DNA from: DATEDA01 sp050741515
Lineage (GTDB): Bacteria; Pseudomonadota; Gammaproteobacteria; Burkholderiales; SG8-39
DNA length: 16,233 nt
Assembly (NCBI GenBank): GCA_050741515.1
Contig: JBOIFD010000183.1
Coordinates: 1-16,233, forward strand
Direction of reading: 5' to 3'
A model generated the notes under the pieces. That model was not told the DNA's origin. It saw only the letters and a program-made list of their open reading frames with translations, and did no database searches. Shown here piece by piece: positions 8,201-13,673 of the stretch. Every line of letters begins with the position of its first letter. The first letter of the stretch is position 1. The position numbers and the translations under genes were made by a program.

Positions 8201-8565
8201 GGCTCGCGCTCGAGGTACGGAGCGAGCTCCGCGGCGAGCTGCGGCGGGTAGTCGAGCGGAAAGTGCTCGGCCCAGTGCTCGACGAAGAAGTCGAACGGGT
8301 TGATCACCGTCATGTCGGCGACGAGATCGACGGCGATGTCGAGCGCGCGCGCCTTCTCGGGGAAGACGAAGCGCGCGATGTAGTTCCCGTACGCGTCCTG
8401 CTGCCAGTTGACGAAGTGCTTCTCCGGCGCGACGCGGAGCGAGTAGCTGTGGATCGGCGTCCGGCAGTGGGGCGCCGGGCGCAGCCGAATCTCGTGCGGC
8501 GACAGGCTCACCGCCCGGTCGAACGCGTAGCGGGTGCGGTGGTGGAGCGCGACGCGGATGGTCAT
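5224..8565 (-). CDS. Transglutaminase-like / DUF2126 fusion protein
   Basis: This 1113-residue protein is the last gene of the Anbu operon and has the usual length of the COG4196-type fusion. Residues about 1–90 are the bacterial transglutaminase N-terminal domain (TIRVALHHRTRYAFDRAVSLSPHEIRLRP). Residues about 140–265 are the transglutaminase core with an intact triad: Cys184 in GAGSCRDSGWL, His233 in DLHAWAEVYLPG, Asp249 in GWVGLDPTSG. The rest, from about 290, is DUF2126, with RLTQGGEPTFVSIDD at 330–344 and GTGGGNHMTLGG at 717–728. DUF2126 has been proposed to be a glutamine-synthetase-like amide ligase. The triad could act as transglutaminase, protease or amidase; which one is unknown. 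No signal peptide is seen, so it is probably cytoplasmic. The ATG at 8565 fits the family; its ribosome binding site is poor. A 76-base gap with a hairpin separates it from the anbu gene. Confidence 0.93.
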   Translation of the reverse strand: MTIRVALHHRTRYAFDRAVSLSPHEIRLRPAPHCRTPIHSYSLRVAPEKHFVNWQQDAYGNYIARFVFPEKARALDIAVDLVADMTVINPFDFFVEHWAEHFPLDYPPQLAAELAPYLEREPTGPLLADWLADFRKRGVDPGGNTVDFLVALNERLSREIRYLVRMLPGIQTPDETLQRGAGSCRDSGWLLVQILRHLGLAARFVSGYLVQLVADAKPLDGPAGPSADFTDLHAWAEVYLPGAGWVGLDPTSGLLAGEGHIPLAATAFPSSAAPVTGFTDVCESQLDFEMKVTRIHEDPRVTKPYSDPQWEEIDALGRAVDRELEAGRVRLTQGGEPTFVSIDDMEGPEWSFTALSAKKWTLAEELAWRLKERFAPGGLLVYGQGKRYPGEPVPRWALGLRWRRDGRPLWRNSALVAGAGSPADARAEDAARFASGIARELGLDEAFIIPAYEDPLPLLRLEGNLPVNVDPATGPLQDYDDRARLRRTLEAGVGQPAAYALPLRARDPEPALRPAAGPVSLATWTSHWQSSPWPLRRERLYLLPGDSPAGYRLPIASLPERLPEEIEPEFARDPFDVPASLHDAHVRSEKQKHDRPKDPPAPRAVVRTAVCVEARGGHVHVFLPPVAHAEDWINLVAAVEHVAEGLGRAVRIEGSAAPHDPRLRALAVTPDPGVIEVSVHPASSWDELVANTTALYEEARLARLGTEKFVLDGRHTGTGGGNHMTLGGPTPADSAFLRRPDVLKSLVTYWQNHPSLSYLFAGRFIGPTSQAPRVDEARDDQVYELEIAFQQIDERARTGAEADFPWLVDRLLRHLLVDLTGNTHRAEFSIDKLYSPEGPHGRLGLVELRAFEMPPHARMALVQALLVRALVARFWKEPYRGRLVYWGTQLHDRWMLPHFVREDIHDVVIDLRAAGYPLREAWFAPFLEFRFPRYGTVAYSGVSLELRQAIEPWHVLGEAIAETGTSRYIDSSVERLQVKVNGMTGERHVVTCNGRPVPLHPTGVHGEFVAGVRFKAWQPPGALHPTIGVHTPLVFDIVDTWSGRAIGGCTYHVSHPGGRNYETFPVNANEAEARRFARFWSHGHTPGPMAVTREPPNRNFPFTLDLRYRPSGG

Positions 8566-8611
8566 GCGGGCGAGCGGCGAACCCGGAGCGATGGACGATC
8601 GATGGGTGCCA

Positions 8612-8633
8612 GGCGCGCCGGTTTCCGCGCGCC
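8612..8633 (-). other. Intercistronic hairpin between anbu and the transglutaminase gene
   Basis: GGCGCGC and GCGCGCC form a perfect 7-bp stem around an 8-base loop, starting 8 bases after the anbu stop codon in the mRNA. No T-run follows. In a polycistronic message such a stem could protect the 3' end of the upstream part or reduce read-through into the long transglutaminase gene, lowering its dose relative to Anbu. This is inferred from position only. Confidence 0.35.
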
Positions 8634-8641
8634 CCCGCCGC

Positions 8642-9385
8642 CTACTCCGCGGCGTCGTCCCAGTAGGGGTCGGGAAGCTGCGCGAACACGCGCCGCAGTC
8701 CCTCGCCCCACTGGTGGTGGATCATCGTGAAGTACGGGTCGGTCTCGGTGATGCGCCGCTGCAGCTGGATCCTGAGCGAGTCCTTCGCGTAGGTCACCAG
8801 GTCGATCGGCAGCCCGACCGACACGTTCGAGCGCATCGTCGAGTCGAACGAGATCAGCACGCACTTGGTCGCGTCGATCACGCTCGTCGAGCGCTTCACC
8901 ACGCGGTCGATGATCGGCTTGCCGTACTTGGTCTCGCCGACCTGGAAGAACGGCGTGTCCGGCGTCGCCTCGATGAAATTGCCTTCCTGGTAGAGCATGA
9001 ACAGGCGGTGCGGCTCGCCCTTCACCTGCCCGCCGAGGATGAAGTTGGCGCTGGCGTCGATGTTGTTCTGGGTGAGGTAGGCGGCATCGCGCCGCTTGAC
9101 CTCGCGCAGGCAGTCGCCGAGCAGCGTCGCGATCTCGAACAGCGACTGCGCGTTCCAGACGTTCGGGGAGCCGTCCCCGCGCCTGGCGTTGCTCCCGAGG
9201 AGGTTGATCGCGTTCTGCGTCACCGACAGGTTGCCCGAGGTGAGGATGACGACCACGCGGTCGCCCGGCCGGTCGTACACCGTCATCTTCCGGAAGCTCG
9301 ACACGTGGTCGACGCCGGCGTTGGTCCGGGAGTCGGAGGCGAACACCATGCCGGCGTCGAGCAGCACGCCCACGCAGTAGGTCAT
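8642..9385 (-). CDS. Anbu, proteasome/HslV-type N-terminal threonine peptidase
   Basis: Anbu (ancestral beta subunit) belongs to the Ntn-hydrolase proteasome family; characterised members form large ring or helical assemblies in the cytoplasm. The 247-residue protein starts MTYCVGVLLDAGMVFASDSRTNAGVDHVSSFRKM. After methionine removal the nucleophile would be Thr1, with Asp17 (FASDSR) and Lys32 (FRKM), the standard catalytic set. The conserved stretches ANFILGGQV (about 112–120) and CVLISFDSTMRSNVSVGLPIDL (about 194–215) are typical of Anbu rather than HslV, and no hslU partner is present. It is the third gene of the operon, 65 bases after the alpha-E gene. A 9-codon reading frame overlaps its ATG as ATGA. 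No strong ribosome binding site is correctly spaced. The family assignment is firm; natural substrates are not known. Confidence 0.95.
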   Translation of the reverse strand: MTYCVGVLLDAGMVFASDSRTNAGVDHVSSFRKMTVYDRPGDRVVVILTSGNLSVTQNAINLLGSNARRGDGSPNVWNAQSLFEIATLLGDCLREVKRRDAAYLTQNNIDASANFILGGQVKGEPHRLFMLYQEGNFIEATPDTPFFQVGETKYGKPIIDRVVKRSTSVIDATKCVLISFDSTMRSNVSVGLPIDLVTYAKDSLRIQLQRRITETDPYFTMIHHQWGEGLRRVFAQLPDPYWDDAAE

Positions 9386-9424
9386 CGCTCGTCGTCGCGC
9401 AGGATCCTCATGCCGGCGATTTTA
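9382..9424 (-). promoter_or_regulatory. Possible -10 box and 9-codon leader ORF before anbu
   Basis: In the 65-base gap upstream of anbu, TAAAAT (9424–9419 on the minus strand) matches a sigma-70 -10 box at five of six bases, but no -35 box is seen. Just after it an ATG (9411) opens a frame reading MRILRDDER, whose TGA overlaps the anbu ATG (ATGA). It could couple translation into anbu, whose own ribosome binding site is poor; it also lacks one itself. Both are weak calls. Confidence 0.22.
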
Positions 9425-9450
9425 GCAGCGGGCGCGCCGGCCGCGCCGGG

Positions 9451-10410
9451 TCACTGGTAGGTCGGAACGAGGAAGTGCTTGTTGATCTCGACGTTGAGCG
9501 CGCCGGTCTGGTCGAGGAACTGCATCAGATACTCGTGCAGGCCGACCTCGAAGATCCGCTCGGTCTTGCCGTAGTGGAGCCGGGCGTGGATCTCGCCCGC
9601 GAGGCGCTCCGGCTCGAGCCGTTCCCGGTCGCACAGCACCTGCAGGATCTCGTAGATCGCGTTCATGCACGCGTGGAGGCTTCGCGGCACGTCGTCGCGG
9701 AGAATCAGGAGCTCGGCGACGCGCAGCGGCGTGATCACGTCGCGGTAGATCTGGCGGTAGGAGCTGAACGCCGACAGCGACCGCAGCAGCGCCGACCACT
9801 GGTAGTAGTCGACCGCGCCGCCGACGTCGTGCACGCTCGGCAGCAGCGTGTGGTACTTGACGTCGAGGATGCGGGCGGTGTTGTCGGCGCGCTCGAGAAA
9901 GGTGCCGATGCGGATGAAGTGGTAGCCCTCGTCGCGGATCATGGTGCCGAACGTGATCCCGCGGAACAGGTGCGAGCGGTCCTTCACCCAGTCGAAGAAC
10001 TCGGAGATGCTGCGCGCGGTGATGTCGGCGAAGCTCTTGGCGCGCATCTGCAGCCAGGTCTCGTTGAGGCTTTCCCACATCTCGATCGTGATCGCGCCGC
10101 GCTGCGCCCGGGCGGTCTCGCGCGCGGTCTGCAGGGAGGAGTAGATCGACGACGCGTTGGAGGCGTCGAGCACCATGAAGTGGAGCACGTTCTCCGGCGA
10201 GAGCTCGGTGTAGCGCTGGTAGTAGCTCGTCGCATGACCGGTGGTGATGAGCGGCAGCGCCCACGGCTCGGCCCACTTCTCGCCCGGCGCCATGACCCGG
10301 TAGGGCAGGAGCGACATGCGGTAGGTGACGTCGAGCATGCGCGCGGTGTTCTCGGCGCGCTCCATGTGGCGCGACATCCAGTACAGGTCGTTGGCGGTTC
10401 GGCTCAGCAT
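9451..10410 (-). CDS. Alpha-E domain protein
   Basis: This 319-residue, mostly helical protein belongs to the alpha-E family (COG2307), which nearly always accompanies circularly permuted ATP-grasp proteins and transglutaminases. No catalytic function is established. The start MLSRTANDLYWMSRHMERAENTAR is diagnostic. An internal duplication is visible: ERAENTARMLDVTYRMSLLP near 17–36 recurs as ERADNTARILDVKYHTLLPS near 173–192. The ATG at 10410 follows the ATP-grasp stop by 8 bases, with a short AGG as possible ribosome binding site, so the two are co-translated. The same frame stays open far upstream of this ATG, but that part is only the wrong frame of the ATP-grasp gene, and this is not a fusion. 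It is probably the structural partner of the ATP-grasp enzyme (inference from constant pairing). Confidence 0.93.
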   Translation of the reverse strand: MLSRTANDLYWMSRHMERAENTARMLDVTYRMSLLPYRVMAPGEKWAEPWALPLITTGHATSYYQRYTELSPENVLHFMVLDASNASSIYSSLQTARETARAQRGAITIEMWESLNETWLQMRAKSFADITARSISEFFDWVKDRSHLFRGITFGTMIRDEGYHFIRIGTFLERADNTARILDVKYHTLLPSVHDVGGAVDYYQWSALLRSLSAFSSYRQIYRDVITPLRVAELLILRDDVPRSLHACMNAIYEILQVLCDRERLEPERLAGEIHARLHYGKTERIFEVGLHEYLMQFLDQTGALNVEINKHFLVPTYQ

Positions 10411-10418
10411 GCGCGGGC

Positions 10419-11843
10419 CTATCGTTCCAGCACCCAGGTGTCCTTCGTCCCGCCGCCCTGCGACGAGTTGACGACCAGCGACCCCTCCTTCAGCGCGACG
10501 CGGGTGAGCCCGCCCGGAACCGTGCGCACCTCCTTGCCCGACAGCACGAACGGCCTGAGGTCGATGTGGCGCGGCGCCATGCCCTGCTCGACGAACGTCG
10601 GGCAGGTCGACAGCGTGAGCGTCGGCTGGGCGATGTACTTCTCGGGGTGGGCGAGGATGCGCTCGCGGAACTCGGCGCGCTGGGCCAGCGTCGACGCCGG
10701 CCCGACCAGCATCCCGTAGCCGCCGGAGCCGTGGACCTCCTTGATCACGAGCTCCTGCAGGTGCTCGAGGACGTAGTGCCGGTCCGCCTGCTCCCGCAGC
10801 TGCCAGGTCGGCACGTTGTTCAGGACCGGTTTCTCGCCGAGGTAGTACTGGATCAGCTCGGGAACGTGCGGATACATCGACTTGTCGTCGGCGACCCCGG
10901 TGCCGATCGCGTTCGCGAGCGTGACGCGCCCGGCCTTGTAGGCGGAGAACAGCCCGGGCACGCCGAGCAGCGAATCGGGGCGGAACACCTGCGGATCGAG
11001 GAAGTCGTCGTCGATGCGCCGGTGGATGACGTCGACGCGCTTCGGCCCGCGGGTGGTGCGCATGTAGACCGTCTGGTCGCGCACCACGAGGTCCTGGCCC
11101 TCGACCAGCTCGATGCCCATCTGCTGGGCGAGAAACGTGTGCTCGAAGTACGCGGAGTTGTACGACCCCGGCGTGAGCAGCACGACGGTCGGGTCCGACA
11201 CGCCTTCCGGCGCGACCTGGCGGAGGGTGTCGAGCAGCAGGTCCGGGTAGTGGTCGATCGGCGCGACCTCGTTGCGCGCGAAGGCCTCGGGGAAGAGCCG
11301 CATCATCATCTTGCGGTTCTCGAGCATGTACGACACGCCCGAGGGCACCCGCAGATTGTCCTCGAGCACGTAGAACTCGCCCGCGCCCGCGCGCACCACG
11401 TCCACTCCGGCGACGTGCGCGTAGGTCCCGCCCGGGACGCGCAGGCCCTGCATGACGGAGCGATATTGCGCGTTCTCGAGGACCTTCCGTGCCGGGATGA
11501 TCCCGTCCTTGAGGATCGACTGCTCGTTGTAGATGTCGCGCAGGAACAGGTTCAACGCCTTCACGCGCTGCGCGAGCCCGCGTTCGAGGGTGCGCCAGTC
11601 CGCGGCCGGGATGATCCGCGGGATGATGTCGAACGGGATCAGGCGCTCGGCGCCCGCGTCCTCGCCGTACACCGCGAACGTGATCCCGACCCGCTGGAAC
11701 AGCACGTCCGCCTCCTGCCGCTTCTGCGCCAACTGCTCGGGCGTGAGCTGTTCGACCCACTCCGCGTACGGCCGATAGTGCGGCTGCACTTCGCCGGTGA
11801 GGCCGTGCATCTCGTCGAAGAACACTTTGGGAGTTGCAGTCAC
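10419..11843 (-). CDS. Circularly permuted ATP-grasp protein
   Basis: This 474-residue enzyme belongs to the COG2308 family (DUF404/DUF407), ATP-grasp ligases with permuted domain order that are expected to activate a carboxylate as acyl phosphate and join it to an amine. Visible conserved stretches are FDEMHG…VRPHY-like start (9–24), YVLEDNLRVPSGVSYMLENR at 158–177 (acidic and Asn residues expected to bind Mg-ATP), VIKEVHGSGGYGM at 366–378 (nucleotide loop), HIDLRPFV 426–433, and a glycine-rich end NSSQGGGTKDTWVLE. It is the first gene of the operon. The start is GTG (MTATPKVFFDEMHG), with a poor ribosome binding site and ATG12 as an alternative. Its product, thought to be a peptide or amide-linked compound, is unknown. 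Confidence 0.94.
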   Translation of the reverse strand: MTATPKVFFDEMHGLTGEVQPHYRPYAEWVEQLTPEQLAQKRQEADVLFQRVGITFAVYGEDAGAERLIPFDIIPRIIPAADWRTLERGLAQRVKALNLFLRDIYNEQSILKDGIIPARKVLENAQYRSVMQGLRVPGGTYAHVAGVDVVRAGAGEFYVLEDNLRVPSGVSYMLENRKMMMRLFPEAFARNEVAPIDHYPDLLLDTLRQVAPEGVSDPTVVLLTPGSYNSAYFEHTFLAQQMGIELVEGQDLVVRDQTVYMRTTRGPKRVDVIHRRIDDDFLDPQVFRPDSLLGVPGLFSAYKAGRVTLANAIGTGVADDKSMYPHVPELIQYYLGEKPVLNNVPTWQLREQADRHYVLEHLQELVIKEVHGSGGYGMLVGPASTLAQRAEFRERILAHPEKYIAQPTLTLSTCPTFVEQGMAPRHIDLRPFVLSGKEVRTVPGGLTRVALKEGSLVVNSSQGGGTKDTWVLER

Positions 11844-11865
11844 GGACGCTCGCGGGGGGCGCTTT

Positions 11866-11894
11866 AGTCTAGCGCACCATCGCAGGGTGGTGCG
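11866..11894. promoter_or_regulatory. Dyad in the divergent control region of the Anbu operon (candidate operator)
   Basis: CGCACCA (11873–11879) and TGGTGCG (11888–11894) form a perfect 7-bp inverted repeat spaced by 8 bases, halfway between the two divergent start codons. Next to it, TAGACT on the minus strand (11871–11866), four of six matches to a -10 box, could start the operon transcript about 16–20 bases before the GTG. The repeat would then cover the -35 zone of both directions, a typical operator position. No regulator gene is evident nearby except possibly the AP2-like protein. Confidence 0.35.
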
Positions 11895-11913
11895 GAGGTC
11901 GGCGGAACCCGAT

Positions 11914-11922
11914 TGCTATACT
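11914..11922 (+). promoter_or_regulatory. Extended -10 promoter of the unrecognised gene
   Basis: TGC-TATACT is an extended -10 element: TGn directly before a hexamer matching TATAAT at five of six bases. No -35 box is seen 17 bases upstream, which is normal for extended -10 promoters. The expected transcription start, 6–7 bases downstream, falls on or next to the ATG at 11928, so the mRNA may be leaderless. Confidence 0.5.
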
Positions 11923-11927
11923 CTGGC

Positions 11928-12776
11928 ATGGCCCGCAGGATCAGCGCCACCATCACCGTCGCGGGCGACGAGGCGCTCCTCGCCGCCTATCGCAAGCGGG
12001 TCAACGAGCTGCTCGACGCCGACTTCGGCGAGCCCTACCGCGAGCTGCACGCGCCCGGGAGGCTCGACTACCGCCTGAAGGCGGACGGCGTGCCTTACCC
12101 GCCGTTCGTGACCGCGTCGGGCGAATTTCCCGACCTGGTGGTCGAGGTTGAATGGGAGCACCCGGACGGCGCCGCCAGCGGGCGCGCGACGATCCAGGCG
12201 GGCCGGCTCACGCAGCAGTCGACCGAGGCCGGCTCCGGCGGGTCGCGAGCGAGCTGCGAGCTGCGGGTCGAGCGGGACGGCACGCTCGTGATCGCGGTCG
12301 CGTGCCGACGCCGGGCCAAGGGCGAGTGGATCGGCTACGCGCTGACTGCGAGCCAGCATGCGATGTTCCGGGTCGAGCAGCGCGGTCCCGGGGAAGTCCT
12401 CACGGCGACCGACGGCGTCGAGCCCGAGTGGGCCGAGCGCTGGACGATCGAGGGGGACCGCGTCCGCTACGCGGAACTCGACCCGCGCGAGCCGGTCGAC
12501 GAGCGTCTGCTCGGCGAGCTCGACCGGTTCGCGAACGACTTCGCCGACGAATGGCTCTGGTTCGCGGACGGCGCGCCCGAGGCGATCGCGGTCGAGCGCC
12601 AGCGCTACGAGCGGTACGAGTGGAAGGTCAATCCGGCCAACGTGCGCACTGAGAAGCTCAAGACGGTCCTGCGCGAGACCGCGACCGGAGCCTTCGAGCT
12701 CGCGATCGCCGATCCCGAGGCGGCCGCGATCGCCGCGCTGGTGGCGCGGCATTGGCTGCAGACCGCGCGGCATTGA
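11928..12776 (+). CDS. Unrecognised protein, divergent from the Anbu operon
   Basis: I do not recognise this 282-residue protein. The start MARRISATITVAGDEALLAAYRKRV is a basic tip, a strand and a helix. A run at about 55–90 (PPFVTASGEFPDLVVEVEWEHPDGAASGRATIQAGRL) alternates like beta-strands and faintly recalls the ferredoxin-like layout of YubB/Api92-type proteins, which I would not press. The middle is acidic, with many aromatic residues (EWAERWTIEGDRVRYAEL; DEWLWFADG). The end is helical (TEKLKTVLRETATGAFELAIADPEAAAIAALVARHWLQ). No signal peptide or membrane segment is seen, so it is probably cytosolic. The ATG was preferred over an in-frame TTG five codons earlier, because that TTG lies in the -10 element. 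There is no ribosome binding site. Its stop overlaps the next start (TTGA). Codon use matches its neighbours, so it looks like a real gene. Confidence 0.85.
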   Translation: MARRISATITVAGDEALLAAYRKRVNELLDADFGEPYRELHAPGRLDYRLKADGVPYPPFVTASGEFPDLVVEVEWEHPDGAASGRATIQAGRLTQQSTEAGSGGSRASCELRVERDGTLVIAVACRRRAKGEWIGYALTASQHAMFRVEQRGPGEVLTATDGVEPEWAERWTIEGDRVRYAELDPREPVDERLLGELDRFANDFADEWLWFADGAPEAIAVERQRYERYEWKVNPANVRTEKLKTVLRETATGAFELAIADPEAAAIAALVARHWLQTARH

Positions 12777-13636
12777 GCGCCTCGCCACTTCGCCGCAACG
12801 CCGTCCTCTGTGCCAGCCCGTCGGGGCTGCACCGTCTCGCCTACGTCGAATGGGGTGATCCCGGCAATCCGCGCGTGCTCGTGTGCGTTCACGGACTCAC
12901 CCGGTGTGCGCGCGACTTCGACCGGCTTGCGCGCTCGCTCGCGGACCGCTACCGCGTCGTCTGCCCGGACATGCCGGGACGCGGCGAGAGCGACTGGCTC
13001 AGGAACCCGATGGACTACGCGACCCCGGCCTATCTCAACAGCGTGGTGACGCTCATCGCCCGCCTCGGCGTCGCGACGGTCGATTGGGTCGGCACGTCGA
13101 TGGGCGGGCTCATCGGCATGGCGCTGGCGTCGCTCGACAAGACGCCCATCCGCCGCCTGGTGCTCAACGAAGCCGGGCCGCTTGTCATGGCGCAGGCCCT
13201 GGACCGGATCGGGACCTACGTCGGCAAGGCGCCGCCGTTTCCCGACTTCGACGCCGCCCTGCGGTACGTGCGCGCGGTCAGCGCCCCGTTCGGACCGCAC
13301 ACGGACGACGAATGGCGCTTCCTCACCGAGCACGTGGTTCGGCGCCAGCCCGACGGCACCTTCCGCGTGCACTACGATCCGGCGATCGCGGTGCCGTTCG
13401 ACGCGCAGGCCCCGCACCAGGATCTCGAGCTCTGGAGGGTCTGGGATGCAATCGGGTGCCCGACGCTGGTCATCCGCGGCGAGCTCTCGGACCTCCTTGC
13501 GCGCGCGACCGTCGAGCGGATGAAGACGACCGGCCCGCTCGCGGAGGCCGTGGAGTTCGCCGGCGTCGGCCACGCGCCGACGCTGATGCACGACGACCAG
13601 ATCGCGGTCGTGCGCGAGTTTCTGCTGCGCGGCTAG
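12773..13636 (+). CDS. Alpha/beta hydrolase
   Basis: This 287-residue protein has the alpha/beta-hydrolase fold. VCVHGLTRCARDFDRLA supplies the oxyanion-hole HG (about 39–41), GTSMGG holds the nucleophile Ser109, ELSD gives the acid Asp240, and GVGHAP the base His267. The cap region (about 135–215) is helical and may set specificity, but the substrate cannot be told; the fold covers esterases, epoxide hydrolases, C–C hydrolases and others. The chosen start is TTG at 12773, sharing bases with the preceding stop (TTGA), as expected for translational coupling. A TTG seven codons earlier (12752) is the alternative. Neither has a good ribosome binding site, and no ATG stands before the conserved region. 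It forms a two-gene unit with the unrecognised gene and converges with the MtfA-type gene, 37 bases away. Confidence 0.9.
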   Translation: MSASPLRRNAVLCASPSGLHRLAYVEWGDPGNPRVLVCVHGLTRCARDFDRLARSLADRYRVVCPDMPGRGESDWLRNPMDYATPAYLNSVVTLIARLGVATVDWVGTSMGGLIGMALASLDKTPIRRLVLNEAGPLVMAQALDRIGTYVGKAPPFPDFDAALRYVRAVSAPFGPHTDDEWRFLTEHVVRRQPDGTFRVHYDPAIAVPFDAQAPHQDLELWRVWDAIGCPTLVIRGELSDLLARATVERMKTTGPLAEAVEFAGVGHAPTLMHDDQIAVVREFLLRG

Positions 13637-13673
13637 CGGCGGTCCGATCGCCGTCGTCGGCGGGCGCTCGCGC

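Noticed and set aside
9451..11760. Apparent 769-residue fusion ending in the alpha-E protein
   Set aside because: Only the part from the ATG at 10410 resembles alpha-E. The upstream part is the wrong frame of the ATP-grasp gene, which has its own intact frame and a stop 8 bases before that ATG.
13637..13653. Small inverted repeat (CGGCG/CGCCG) between the hydrolase and mtfA as a shared terminator
   Set aside because: A 5-bp GC stem with a 7-base loop and no T-run is expected by chance at this GC content.
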